Shown here: positions 8,131 to 16,282 of the stretch, one piece after another
How the letters are laid out: each line of letters opens with the position of its first letter
How positions within the stretch are numbered: the first letter of the stretch is position 1
Assembly (NCBI GenBank): GCA_910585355.1
Contig: CAJUDN010000032.1
Coordinates: 8,276-31,282, forward strand
Direction of reading: 5' to 3'
Origin: an uncultured Lachnospiraceae bacterium
GTDB lineage: Bacteria; Bacillota_A; Clostridia; Lachnospirales; Lachnospiraceae
DNA length: 23,007 bases
Notes under the pieces: model-generated
What the model was told of the DNA's origin: nothing
Databases searched by the model: none
Seen by the model: only the letters and a program-made list of their open reading frames with translations
Program-made: the position numbers and the translations under genes

Positions 8131-8733
8131 ATGCAGACAGCACTTACAAGAGAAAAAGCCATTGCGCTTTTAAGGGAGCATAACAAGGAGCCGTTCCATG
8201 TGCTTCATGGACTGACTGTGGGCGGCGTATTGAAATGGTATGCCAACGAGCTGGGTTACGGAGAGGATGCAGATTTTTGGGAAATCTGCGGAATTCTTCA
8301 TGATATCGACTTTGAGGAATATCCGGATGAGCACTGCCTGGTGGCTCCAAGACTTTTGAAGGAAGGCGGAGCGGAGGAAGAAGTGATTCACGCGGTGTGC
8401 AGTCATGGCTATGGGCATCATGAGGCTGTGACCGCAAGTCCCGATCATGAGATGGAAAAGGTCCTTTATGCCGCAGACGAGCTGACAGGCTTAATCTGGG
8501 CAGCGGCCAAAATGCGCCCGTCCAAAAGTACGAAAGATATGGAAGTATCCAGTTTAAAGAAAAAATTAAAGGATAAACGATTTGCCGCGGGATGCTCCAG
8601 AGATATTATTACTCTGGGAGCGGAAAAGCTTGGATGGGAGCTTCCGAAATTAATGGAAATGACGATTCTCGCCATGCGTTCCTGTGAAGACTCTCTGGAG
8701 GCGGAAATGGAAGCCATGGGACTTGAGGCATAA
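8131..8733 (+). CDS. HD-domain protein (putative phosphohydrolase)
   Basis: 200 aa. GILHDIDFE contains the metal-binding His57-Asp58 pair. His26 (FHVLHGL) and the SHGYGHH region near residues 91-96 are candidates for the other ligands, and a later Asp (AADELTGL) completes the usual pattern. GAGGAGG lies 8 nt before the ATG and the gene follows dacF by 27 nt, so it is probably co-transcribed. The substrate is unknown; many short HD proteins of this type hydrolyse nucleotides. A terminator follows at 8751. Confidence 0.88.
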   Translation: MQTALTREKAIALLREHNKEPFHVLHGLTVGGVLKWYANELGYGEDADFWEICGILHDIDFEEYPDEHCLVAPRLLKEGGAEEEVIHAVCSHGYGHHEAVTASPDHEMEKVLYAADELTGLIWAAAKMRPSKSTKDMEVSSLKKKLKDKRFAAGCSRDIITLGAEKLGWELPKLMEMTILAMRSCEDSLEAEMEAMGLEA

Positions 8734-8750
8734 GTTATAAAAGCGGATAA

Positions 8751-8797
8751 CCCCGCCGGACATACCGGAAAATGGATATGGCCGGCGGGCTATTTTT
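8751..8797 (+). terminator. Terminator between convergent genes
   Basis: CCCGCCGG (8752-8759) pairs with CCGGCGGG (8782-8789), with an inner CATA/TATG stem, followed by TATTTTT. It ends the dacF-HD transcript; its T-run overlaps the stop codon of apbE on the other strand. Confidence 0.88.
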
Positions 8798-9809
8798 GGA
8801 TAAAATCTTCCATTCCATCGGAATAGTAGAGATTATAATTTTCATCAATGAAGCAGGCATAAACGCCTTCCATGGAATTAATAAGCTCCATGCCCCGCTC
8901 TAACCCCAGGGAAAAACAGGCTGTGGAGAGGCCGTCGCCCTGCGAGGAGGAAGAAGACAGGATGGTGACGGAAATCAGGCCGTTTTCATAGGGATAGCCT
9001 GTTTTGGGATTTAAGAGATGATGATAATTTTTCCCGTCTATGATAAAATTTCTTTCATAAACACCGGACGTAACCACAGACCCGTCGGTAACTGTCAAGA
9101 TTTCCGCCAGTTCCGCGCGCTCTGCAAAGGGCTTTTGCAGCCCGATCTGAAAGGGAGAGCCGTCGGGGCGTCCGCCCACGCACAGAACGTTTCCTCCAAG
9201 ATTTATGACGGCGCTTTTCACTCCCGCTTCCGTCAGGTAGTCTTTGATTTTGTCTGCGATGCAGCCCTTGGCGATGGAGCCTAAATCCAGGGTAGTGTCA
9301 GGGGACAGAAAGGTCAGAGTGTTTCCCTCCAGCCGGAGATTTTTGTAGTCCACTTTTTGGACGGCCTGGGATATTCTTTCTAGATCAGGGATTTGATTTT
9401 TTTCGCCGGAAAAATCCCACAGGGAGCTTAATGGTTCTATTGTGATATCGAAGGCGCCGTCTGAAAGCTCACAATAGCGGAGGGCCTCAGAAAGGAGATC
9501 AGCCGTTTCCTCCGACAGAGTGAAGACGGCTTCCCCGGGGGCCCGGTGGTTTAACTTATAAATTTCGCTGGTTTTCATGGTCCTGCTGAAACGGGCTTCA
9601 TAGTCTTTACAAATGTCCATGGCATGGTCTAAAATAGCAGCGTCATCCGTGTCATACAGGGTTATGTCCACAAAGGTATTCAAAAGAAAGCTGCTTTTGT
9701 GAATGGGTTCTGGGGAACTTTTTCTGATGAGGGAGACGCCGGGGATCAATATGCCGACTAACAATAAGATCCCTGCAATACACAGACGGATCCGGGTTTG
9801 CTTGTTCAT
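8790..9809 (-). CDS. apbE: FAD:protein FMN transferase
   Basis: 339 aa. Family motifs are visible: DLGSIAKG (175-182), HHLLNPKTGYP (263-273) and GDGLSTACF (291-299), the last with the metal-binding Asp. One hydrophobic segment (about residues 8-28) without a lipobox Cys suggests a membrane-anchored extracellular enzyme rather than a lipoprotein. It attaches FMN to Thr/Ser of extracytosolic redox proteins such as Rnf subunits or FMN-binding proteins. It is divergent from the Gx-type transporter gene, a pairing I recall from Firmicutes flavinylation and electron-transfer clusters. No flavinylated target is visible in this window. The ribosome binding site is weak (AGAAAG). Confidence 0.95.
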   Translation of the reverse strand: MNKQTRIRLCIAGILLLVGILIPGVSLIRKSSPEPIHKSSFLLNTFVDITLYDTDDAAILDHAMDICKDYEARFSRTMKTSEIYKLNHRAPGEAVFTLSEETADLLSEALRYCELSDGAFDITIEPLSSLWDFSGEKNQIPDLERISQAVQKVDYKNLRLEGNTLTFLSPDTTLDLGSIAKGCIADKIKDYLTEAGVKSAVINLGGNVLCVGGRPDGSPFQIGLQKPFAERAELAEILTVTDGSVVTSGVYERNFIIDGKNYHHLLNPKTGYPYENGLISVTILSSSSSQGDGLSTACFSLGLERGMELINSMEGVYACFIDENYNLYYSDGMEDFIQK

Positions 9810-9832
9810 GATATACCAGTCTTTCTCTATGA

Positions 9833-9930
9833 TTTATTGTAACAATTCAGACAGGGCCTGGCGTTCTCAAACACGCTCCAGCACATCGTTTTTTACAATA
9901 ACAGGCCCGGTTGTTTGCCAAACGATTTAC
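9833..9930. repeat. Hairpin element related to element A (element B)
   Basis: About 98 bp between the divergent apbE and Gx-transporter genes. The ends ATTTATTGTAAC and GCCAAACGATTTAC and the inner CAGGGCCTGG and CAGGCCCGG form inverted repeats, with a central hairpin CTGGCGT...ACGCTCCAG (9859-9883). The right end, CCGGTTGTTTGCCAAACGATTTACT, matches that of element A, CCGATTATCTGCCGAACGATGTACT, so the two are probably related although the centres differ. Promoters for both genes should lie here, but no clear sigma-A hexamers stand out. Confidence 0.65.
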
Positions 9931-9996
9931 TGGCCCCATTTTAGCAGACAGATTTTTTAATGTCAAGAAAAGGAAAGAATGAGGAGGGAAACGGGC

Positions 9997-10515
9997 ATGA
10001 AAAGAAAAAACGCGGCAAGACAGGCTGCGTCATATGGTATTTTAATTGCATTGGCTATGGTTATGAGTTTTGTGGAATCTTTGATTCCCCTTCCCATTCC
10101 TGTCCCTGGCGTGAAGGCGGGTCTTGCCAATCTGGTGACGGTTACAGGGCTTTATCTGGTGGGAATTCCCGGAACCGCCTGCGTGACGCTTTTAAGGGTG
10201 GTGCTTGTGGGACTTACTTTTGGTAATCCGTACAGCATGATATACGGGCTTTCCGGAAGCTTTTTAAGTCTTCTTGTGATGGCGGTCGCGAAAAAATACC
10301 GCCTGTTCTCCCAGATGGGAATCAGCATTTTAGGAGGAATTTTTCACAATATCGGTCAGATTACCTTTGCGGCTGTCATTGTGGAAACCCCGGGACTTTA
10401 CTACTATCTTCCGGCTCTTCTTCTGGCCGGATGCGCGGCAGGCGCCCTGATCGGAATTCTGAGCGGAATTCTGACCGAGCGGCTGGAAAAGTTACTGTTC
10501 ACAGGCGCCCTGTGA
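9997..10515 (+). CDS. Gx-transporter family membrane protein
   Basis: 172 aa, about five membrane segments, with the Gly-rich PIPVPGVKAGLANLVTV motif and later TFGNPYSMIYGLSG typical of the Gx_transp family. Family members are often annotated as heptaprenyl diphosphate synthase component I. They resemble ECF substrate-binding membrane proteins and often sit near ApbE, Rnf or quinone genes; the substrate is unknown. The start is the ATG at 9997, because AGGAGG (9982-9987) lies 9 nt upstream and inside the longer frame that begins at 9979. The end of the gene forms half of the 10491-10522 hairpin. Confidence 0.85.
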   Translation: MKRKNAARQAASYGILIALAMVMSFVESLIPLPIPVPGVKAGLANLVTVTGLYLVGIPGTACVTLLRVVLVGLTFGNPYSMIYGLSGSFLSLLVMAVAKKYRLFSQMGISILGGIFHNIGQITFAAVIVETPGLYYYLPALLLAGCAAGALIGILSGILTERLEKLLFTGAL

Positions 10516-10522
10516 ACGTAAC
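10491..10522 (+). other. Perfect hairpin over the end of the Gx-transporter gene
   Basis: GTTAC-(T)-GTTCACAGG, loop CGC, CCTGTGAAC-GTAAC: 14 pairs with one bulged T, spanning the last codons and the TGA stop. No T-run follows, so it is not a standard terminator. It may protect the 3' end or bind a regulator. Confidence 0.75.
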
Positions 10523-10593
10523 AGCATATGCCCGTTTAAAATTCCTGCGGCAATGAGGTGTATGATTTTCTGCAAAAAACCTGAATGAAACGA

Positions 10594-10622
10594 TTGTATT
10601 GTCAGCATATTTTTATTATAAT
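10594..10622 (+). promoter_or_regulatory. Promoter of galT
   Basis: TTGTAT (10594-10599), 17 bp, TATAAT (10617-10622). The predicted start near 10629 leaves a leader of about 110 nt containing the hairpin at 10654-10699. Confidence 0.7.
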
Positions 10623-10653
10623 AAAAGATAACAGATTGCCAAATGCGTCCGCC

Positions 10654-10699
10654 AACTTTTATGCGCGGCGGCGCGTTTGCAGCCGTCCGCATGAAAGTT
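10654..10699 (+). promoter_or_regulatory. Leader hairpin upstream of galT
   Basis: AACTTTTATGCGCGGCGGC pairs with GCCGTCCGCATGAAAGTT around GCGTTTGCA, giving about 16 pairs with two mismatches. It lies between the promoter and the ribosome binding site of galT. No T-run follows, so it is not an obvious attenuator; it could be an operator or an RNA-level element. Confidence 0.55.
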
Positions 10700-10741
10700 T
10701 AAAAGAAAGCAAGGAAGGTTTTCCATCGGGAGGGTAACGGT

Positions 10742-12241
10742 ATGATTTATGAAGCAGTCCGGAATTTAGTGCAGTATGGCCTGAATACAGGCTTACTTGA
10801 AAAGGAAGACGAGCTGTATGCAAGGAACCAGATTTTACGGGAACTGGGACTTAGCGAATATGAGGAGCCTTGTGAGGCGACGGAAGAAATTTCGCTGGAG
10901 GAAACCTTAAAGGAGCTTCTGAACTATGCAGCAGAAAACGGAATTCTTGAAAACAACAGTGTCGTATACAGAGATTTATTTGATACAAAGCTGATGAACT
11001 GCCTGATGCCGCGTCCCGGTGAGGTCATAAGAAACTTTAAAAAACTGTATAAGGAATCCCCGGAAGCGGCCACCGCGTATTTTTACAAGCTTAGTCAGGA
11101 TTCTGATTATATCAGAAGATACCGCGTTATAAAAGATATGAAATGGATCGCAAAAACGGAATACGGCGATCTGGATGTGACGGTAAATTTATCGAAGCCG
11201 GAGAAGGACCCCAAAGCCATTGCGGCGGCAAAGCTTGCCAGGCAGAGCGGGTATCCCAAGTGTCTTCTCTGTATGGAAAACGTGGGCTATGCAGGTCGTG
11301 TGAATCATCCGGCCAGAGACAACCACAGAATTATTCCGCTTATAATGAACCATGAGGAATTTGGATTTCAGTATTCCCCCTATGTATATTATAACGAGCA
11401 CTGCATCGTATTCAATGGAACACATACGCCCATGAAAATCGACAGGAGTACTTTTGTGAAGCTGTTTGATTTTGTCAAAATGTTCCCCCACTATTTCCTG
11501 GGGTCCAATGCGGATTTACCTATCGTCGGCGGTTCCATTTTAACTCATGATCATTTCCAGGGCGGAAACTATGAATTTGCCATGGCAAAGGCTCCGGTGG
11601 AGAAATCTTTTTCTGTGAAAGGATTTGAGGATGTAAATGCAGGGATTGTTAAGTGGCCTATGTCTGTGATCCGTTTGAGCGGCGGCGAGAGCGAAAGAAT
11701 CATTGAACTGGGTGATAAGATATTAAAGGCGTGGAGAGGCTATACGGATGAAGCCGCCTTTATCTTTGCTGAAACCGATGGAGAACCTCATAATACCATT
11801 ACTCCCATCGCCAGAAAACGCGGCGATGCCTATGAGCTGGATCTGGTTCTCAGAAATAATATTACCACAAAAGAACATCCTCTGGGCGTTTATCATCCCC
11901 ACCAAAAGCTGCATCATATCAAGAAAGAGAATATCGGCCTTATTGAAGTCATGGGGCTTGCGGTGCTTCCGGCGAGGCTTAAGGAGGAACTTTCGCTTCT
12001 GGCGTCTTATATTATAGAAGGAAAGGATATCCGCAGTGAAGCATCCATCGAAAAGCATGCCGTATGGGTGGAAGAGTTTCTTCCAAAATACGAGTCTGTG
12101 ACAAAAGAGAATATCATGGATATTCTGCAGACAGAGGTAGGTCTTGTGTTTGCCGAGGTTCTTGAGGACGCAGGCGTTTATAAGAGAACCAGGGAGGGAA
12201 GCGAAGCATTTGGCCGCTTTATCACGTATATTGGCGGTTAA
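10742..12241 (+). CDS. galT: Galactose-1-phosphate uridylyltransferase, Gram-positive type
   Basis: 499 aa, the long GalT form found in Firmicutes rather than the roughly 350-aa E. coli form. The active-site region is GGSILTHDHFQGGNYEFAMAKA, with His269-Asp270-His271. CLLC near residues 177-180 and YAGRVNHPARDNHR are further family signatures. It exchanges UMP between UDP-glucose and galactose-1-phosphate in the Leloir pathway, in the cytoplasm. GGGAGGG lies 7 nt before the ATG. galK and galE are not adjacent, so this is an isolated galT. There is no obvious terminator before the next gene. Confidence 0.95.
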   Translation: MIYEAVRNLVQYGLNTGLLEKEDELYARNQILRELGLSEYEEPCEATEEISLEETLKELLNYAAENGILENNSVVYRDLFDTKLMNCLMPRPGEVIRNFKKLYKESPEAATAYFYKLSQDSDYIRRYRVIKDMKWIAKTEYGDLDVTVNLSKPEKDPKAIAAAKLARQSGYPKCLLCMENVGYAGRVNHPARDNHRIIPLIMNHEEFGFQYSPYVYYNEHCIVFNGTHTPMKIDRSTFVKLFDFVKMFPHYFLGSNADLPIVGGSILTHDHFQGGNYEFAMAKAPVEKSFSVKGFEDVNAGIVKWPMSVIRLSGGESERIIELGDKILKAWRGYTDEAAFIFAETDGEPHNTITPIARKRGDAYELDLVLRNNITTKEHPLGVYHPHQKLHHIKKENIGLIEVMGLAVLPARLKEELSLLASYIIEGKDIRSEASIEKHAVWVEEFLPKYESVTKENIMDILQTEVGLVFAEVLEDAGVYKRTREGSEAFGRFITYIGG

Positions 12242-12339
12242 TTGTTTCAATTTCCTTAACATTTCCATAAAATACCGATAATTAACTCGCCAAGGACGGG
12301 AAAGTGTGTTATATTAGTGGCAGAAAAAAGGAGAACGTT

Positions 12340-12765
12340 ATGCTGAATGAGGAAAAAATCAGGGTGATGACAGGAATCGCCATGTTTGAAAAGAAGGCCC
12401 AAAAGGAAATTCTTCCTGCAAGACGTTATTTTAAGAGCGATTATATTGGAAGTCATCTGATCCGTTCCTTTCTGATTTATACTTTTGCCTGTGCCATATG
12501 TCTGGCTTTGTGGGTGCTTTATCAACTGGAGGATCTGTTAAATACTATGGACTTTACCATGCTTTTGGAATCGGCAAAAAATATCGGAATCGCTTACGCA
12601 ACAGGACTTCTGGTCTATCTGATTTTGACATGCTGGGTGTATTCCAGACGGTATGACAGGGCCAGCAAAGGCATGAAAATCTATCAGGCAAAGCTGCGGC
12701 GGCTGGAGAAAAAATATGAATCCCAGTTCGGCCAAAAGGAAAGCGAGGAGGAACGGCGTCTATGA
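12340..12765 (+). CDS. Small two-helix membrane protein, first gene of the cdaA cluster
   Basis: 141 aa. Two membrane segments (about residues 46-66 and 84-103), a cytoplasmic-looking N-terminus, and a charged helical C-terminus (AKLRRLEKKYESQFGQKESEEERRL) that could form a coiled coil. The family is not recognised. AAAGGAG lies 6 nt before the ATG at 12340; an upstream ATG-like start at 12304 lacks one. A weak promoter, TCGCCA-17-TATATT (12287-12315), precedes it. Its stop overlaps the next start (ATGA), so the two proteins are probably made together and may form a complex. Confidence 0.8.
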   Translation: MLNEEKIRVMTGIAMFEKKAQKEILPARRYFKSDYIGSHLIRSFLIYTFACAICLALWVLYQLEDLLNTMDFTMLLESAKNIGIAYATGLLVYLILTCWVYSRRYDRASKGMKIYQAKLRRLEKKYESQFGQKESEEERRL

Positions 12766-13715
12766 TGGGGCTTTTGGTCTTCAAAGAAAAATTGAAACAA
12801 TTTTATGGAAAATATGACATGTATATTACTCCCCTTGTGAAGTTCCTGGTGGGAGCGACAACCTTCTATCTGATCAATTCAAACATCGGCTTCATGACAA
12901 AGCTAAAGAATCCTCTGGTTCCTCTGGTGATGGGACTGGTGGCTTCCTTTGTGCCATATGGAATGACGGCTTTTTTCGCGGGCTGTGTGATCCTTGCCCA
13001 CGTGTCGCAAGTCTCTCTGGAGATTGCATTGATTATTCTGGTTCTTATGCTGTTGGTGATGATGTTATATTACGGCTTTCGCCCAGGAGACGGCTATTTG
13101 CTTCTGCTGACTCCCATGATGTTTTTTCTTAAGATTCCCTATGTGGTTCCGCTCGTTGTGGGACTATCAGGAAGTCTGGTGTCTGTGGTTCCGGTATGCT
13201 GCGGCGTCTGTGTTTATTATATCCTGATGTACCTAAAGCAGAATGCCGGCCTTCTCGCGGGAAGTTCCATGTCGGAGATGGCGGAGCGGTTCATACAGAT
13301 CGTAAAAAATGTATTTGGGAATGAGCTGATGTGGGTTATGGCAGCCGCTTTTGCAGCCGCCATTCTTGTGGTATTCCTCATTAAAAACATGTCGGTAGAC
13401 TATGCCTGGTCTATTGCCATTATCGCCGGAGTCATTACGCAGCTTATAATTATCTTCATTGGGGATTATAACTTTAATCTTCCCGTAACCGTGGGCCCCA
13501 TGGTATTGGGAATTCTGGCATCCGTGATTCTTGCACTGATTTATCAGTTTTTTGTGTTTGCCGTGGATTATTCAAGAACGGAGTACCTTCAGTATGAGGA
13601 CGACGAGTACTGCTATTATGTAAAGGCGGTTCCCAAAATCGCCGTTTCCGCCCCGGATGTGAAGGTACACCGGATTTATTCCAGAAAATCCACAAAGCAT
13701 GAAAGAAATAATTAA
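12762..13715 (+). CDS. Polytopic membrane protein preceding cdaA, unknown function
   Basis: 317 aa with about eight hydrophobic segments, several in close pairs (for example LIILVLMLLVMMLYYGF and LWVMAAAFAAAILVVFLI). After the last segment (about residue 268) comes a cytoplasmic tail with an acidic and aromatic patch, LQYEDDEYCYYVKAVPKIAV, then VKVHRIYSRK. I recall this kind of protein directly upstream of cdaA in Lachnospiraceae, but no function. It is translationally coupled to the preceding gene by ATGA. cdaA starts 44 nt after its stop. Confidence 0.85.
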   Translation: MMGLLVFKEKLKQFYGKYDMYITPLVKFLVGATTFYLINSNIGFMTKLKNPLVPLVMGLVASFVPYGMTAFFAGCVILAHVSQVSLEIALIILVLMLLVMMLYYGFRPGDGYLLLLTPMMFFLKIPYVVPLVVGLSGSLVSVVPVCCGVCVYYILMYLKQNAGLLAGSSMSEMAERFIQIVKNVFGNELMWVMAAAFAAAILVVFLIKNMSVDYAWSIAIIAGVITQLIIIFIGDYNFNLPVTVGPMVLGILASVILALIYQFFVFAVDYSRTEYLQYEDDEYCYYVKAVPKIAVSAPDVKVHRIYSRKSTKHERNN

Positions 13716-13759
13716 AACAGCTTTCAGAGAACACTCAATCAGAGAATGGAGGTGAAGAT

Positions 13760-14629
13760 ATGACAGAAATTTTCGGAAATATGTATTCCTGGTTTGCGTT
13801 TATTCCGAAGATCACGCTTATGAATCTGTTTGAAATACTGATTATCTCCGTTCTGATCTATAAGGTATTGACATGGGTACAGAACACCAGAGCCTGGATG
13901 CTTTTAAGAGGCGGCCTTATGATTATGGTCTTTTATCTGATGGCGTCGGTGTTGCGGCTTAGCACGATCACTTGGATCATCAATCATATGGGTCAGCTGG
14001 CTTTGATTGCCCTTATCATTATTTTCCAGCCGGAGTTAAGGAAAGCTCTGGAACAGCTTGGAAGTAAGAATCTCCTCGTAAACCTCTTCGGACCGGAGGA
14101 TGTCCGCGGACCGGAAGGGTATACGGATAAGACCGTCAACGAAATTGTCCGTGCGGCCTATGAGATGGGCAAGGTGAAAACAGGCGCCCTGATTGTCATA
14201 GAGAGGGAGACGCCCCTTCAGGAAATTGAAAGAACAGGAATCGCAGTGGACGGAATCGTTACCAGCCAGCTCCTGATTAACATCTTCGAGCATAATACGC
14301 CTCTTCATGACGGAGCTGCGGTAATCCGCGGAAACAGAATTACAGCGGCCACCTGTTATCTGCCCCTTTCTGACAATCTGACGATCAGTAAGGATCTGGG
14401 AACCAGACATAGGGCAGCTCTTGGAATCAGTGAAAGCTCAGACAGTATGACTGTGGTGGTATCAGAAGAAACCGGGCGGGTTTCTCTGGCGCAGGATGGA
14501 AAGCTTACGCCAATGAATGACCAGGAGGTGCTGCGGGCCGCTCTTACCGTGGAATCCAAGGAGGAAGTAAACGGAGGGCGCTTCAGACTCTGGAAGGGAA
14601 GGCATAAAAATGAAAGAAAAACAGAATAA
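13760..14629 (+). CDS. cdaA: Diadenylate cyclase CdaA
   Basis: 289 aa. Three N-terminal membrane helices (about residues 18-38, 46-64 and 70-92) precede the DAC domain. The catalytic motifs are LHDGAAVI (Asp184-Gly185-Ala186) and GTRHRAALG (Arg216-His217-Arg218). It condenses two ATP into c-di-AMP at the cytoplasmic face of the membrane; c-di-AMP controls potassium and osmolyte uptake and wall homeostasis. GGAGGTG sits 5 nt before the ATG. Its end overlaps cdaR by 20 nt, the conserved cdaA-cdaR arrangement. Confidence 0.97.
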   Translation: MTEIFGNMYSWFAFIPKITLMNLFEILIISVLIYKVLTWVQNTRAWMLLRGGLMIMVFYLMASVLRLSTITWIINHMGQLALIALIIIFQPELRKALEQLGSKNLLVNLFGPEDVRGPEGYTDKTVNEIVRAAYEMGKVKTGALIVIERETPLQEIERTGIAVDGIVTSQLLINIFEHNTPLHDGAAVIRGNRITAATCYLPLSDNLTISKDLGTRHRAALGISESSDSMTVVVSEETGRVSLAQDGKLTPMNDQEVLRAALTVESKEEVNGGRFRLWKGRHKNERKTE

Positions 14630-16001
14630 GCGCTGGGGACTTAAGCTTCTGTCGCTTCTGTGTGCTTTTCTCGTTTGGCTTGGTGTTGTCAATGTGGCAG
14701 ATCCGGTCATGACAGACACCGTAGAGGTTCCGGTAGAGATTGTCAACGCAGAGGTTTTGGAGAAGAACGGTCTGACCTATGAAATAATTGGAAAGAAAAC
14801 CACAACAGTGGTATACGAAGTGAAAACCACCAATGCCCACAGAATCCGGCCGGCGGATTTCAGAGCCTATGCGGATATGACGGAGCTGTGGTCTGTGACC
14901 GGCTCCATTCCGGTAAAGGTAGAGGTTTTAAATCATGGGGATTATCTGGTTTCCAATCCCGTAAGCCGTGTGTCAACGATAAAAATTGAGACAGAACCGC
15001 TTCAGAGAAAGCGGTTTGAGATCGGCTCCACATTAAATGGGGAGCTGGAGGACGGATATGAGCTTGGCGAGTTAAACCTGTACCCGGGATATCTGTATGT
15101 GGAAGGTCCTGAGTCTTTAATCGGACAGATCAGCAGCGTGGGCGTGGAAATTTCTCTGGAAAGCCTTTCGGCCGATACGGAAGGAACCACAATGCCGCTG
15201 TATTATGATGCCAACGGCAACAGAATAGAGTTAAACAGCCGGATTGAAAGTAACTGCGACGCGGTTTCCTATAAGCTTCAGGTTCTCAAAGTGAAAAACC
15301 TGACTCTGGATTTTGCCGTTTCGGGCGAGGTTGCGGACGGATACCGGTTCACAGGTGTGGAGTGTGATGTGAGGAGCGTTCCGGTCATCGGGCTAAAGTC
15401 CGTTCTGGCATCTTTAAATACCATCTCCATTCCCGCGGACAGCCTGAATCTCAACGGGGCTCAGGCCAATGTGGTGAGGACCATTGATTTGAATGATTTT
15501 CTTCCGGTGGGTGTTTCACTGGCAGGGGCCGGACGCCACGAAATTAACGTGACTCTGACCGTGGAGAAGCTGGAGGAGCGCGTCTATACGGTGGATCTGG
15601 AGGACGGCTGTTTTGAAGGGAAGGATGAACAGTACATTTACCGGACGGAGCCGGATTATGTGATGATTCGCATACGGGCTTTGAAGGAGGAACTGGACAG
15701 CCTGAGTCTTACGGCGCAGGATATTTCCATTGACGTATCTTCCATGGAAGAAGGCAGATACGCGGCGGAGATCCAGTTAAAGCTTGGATTGGACCAGGTA
15801 TATGAAGTGGTAGGCATCACGGCCGGAAATGTCATTGTAGAAAAGGAAGAGCCGGAAACGGAGGCCCAAAGCGGGGAAAGCCCGGAAACGGAAGGCATAG
15901 AGGCTTCTTCAGAAGCAGAGGCCGGACCAGAGACGGAGACGGTCAATGCGGACGTTTACGAGAGTCAGGAGGAAAGCGCCTCTGAAACATCAGAGGAGTA
16001 A
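14610..16001 (+). CDS. cdaR: CdaR/YbbR-domain regulator of CdaA
   Basis: 463 aa. One N-terminal membrane anchor (LKLLSLLCAFLVWLGVVNVADP) followed by about four extracytoplasmic YbbR repeats (near residues 35-120, 130-220, 230-315 and 320-400) and an acidic Glu/Ser/Thr-rich tail of about 60 residues (EPETEAQSGESPETEGIEAS). In Bacillus and Listeria, YbbR/CdaR binds and modulates CdaA. The acidic tail is longer than usual and may be a disordered linker at the cell surface. It overlaps cdaA by 20 bp, with GGAAGG upstream of the ATG. Confidence 0.93.
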   Translation: MKEKQNKRWGLKLLSLLCAFLVWLGVVNVADPVMTDTVEVPVEIVNAEVLEKNGLTYEIIGKKTTTVVYEVKTTNAHRIRPADFRAYADMTELWSVTGSIPVKVEVLNHGDYLVSNPVSRVSTIKIETEPLQRKRFEIGSTLNGELEDGYELGELNLYPGYLYVEGPESLIGQISSVGVEISLESLSADTEGTTMPLYYDANGNRIELNSRIESNCDAVSYKLQVLKVKNLTLDFAVSGEVADGYRFTGVECDVRSVPVIGLKSVLASLNTISIPADSLNLNGAQANVVRTIDLNDFLPVGVSLAGAGRHEINVTLTVEKLEERVYTVDLEDGCFEGKDEQYIYRTEPDYVMIRIRALKEELDSLSLTAQDISIDVSSMEEGRYAAEIQLKLGLDQVYEVVGITAGNVIVEKEEPETEAQSGESPETEGIEASSEAEAGPETETVNADVYESQEESASETSEE

Positions 16002-16012
16002 AAGGGAAAGAT

Positions 16013-16276
16013 ATGGTAAGTCAAAAGGTTACAATTAAAAACCCCACCGGCCTTCACTTAAGGCCGGCGGGGATGCTGTGTAAGGAAGCCCTGAAATACC
16101 AGTCATCAGTTAAGTTTCAATTTGGGCATTCCACAGCCAATGCAAAAAGCGTTTTAAGTGTGTTGGGGGCATGCGTAAAATGCGGAGATGAGATTATGTT
16201 CATCTGTGAGGGGCCGGATGAAAAGAAAGCCCTGGCGGATATGGTTTTGCTTGTAGAGAGCGGACTGGGAGAATAA
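16013..16276 (+). CDS. ptsH: HPr family phosphocarrier
   Basis: 87 aa, normal HPr length. TGLHLRPAG gives the phosphorylatable His15, and NAKSVLSVLGACV gives Ser46, the HPr kinase site, so both regulatory residues are present and this is not a Crh-type protein with Gln15. It carries phosphate from Enzyme I to PTS EIIA domains and, as P-Ser-HPr, co-represses through CcpA. It starts 11 nt after cdaR and ends 6 nt before the polymerase gene, so it is embedded in the cdaA cluster and not beside ptsI. It could be the main HPr or a second copy; the window cannot decide. Confidence 0.92.
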   Translation: MVSQKVTIKNPTGLHLRPAGMLCKEALKYQSSVKFQFGHSTANAKSVLSVLGACVKCGDEIMFICEGPDEKKALADMVLLVESGLGE

Positions 16277-16282
16277 TCGAAT

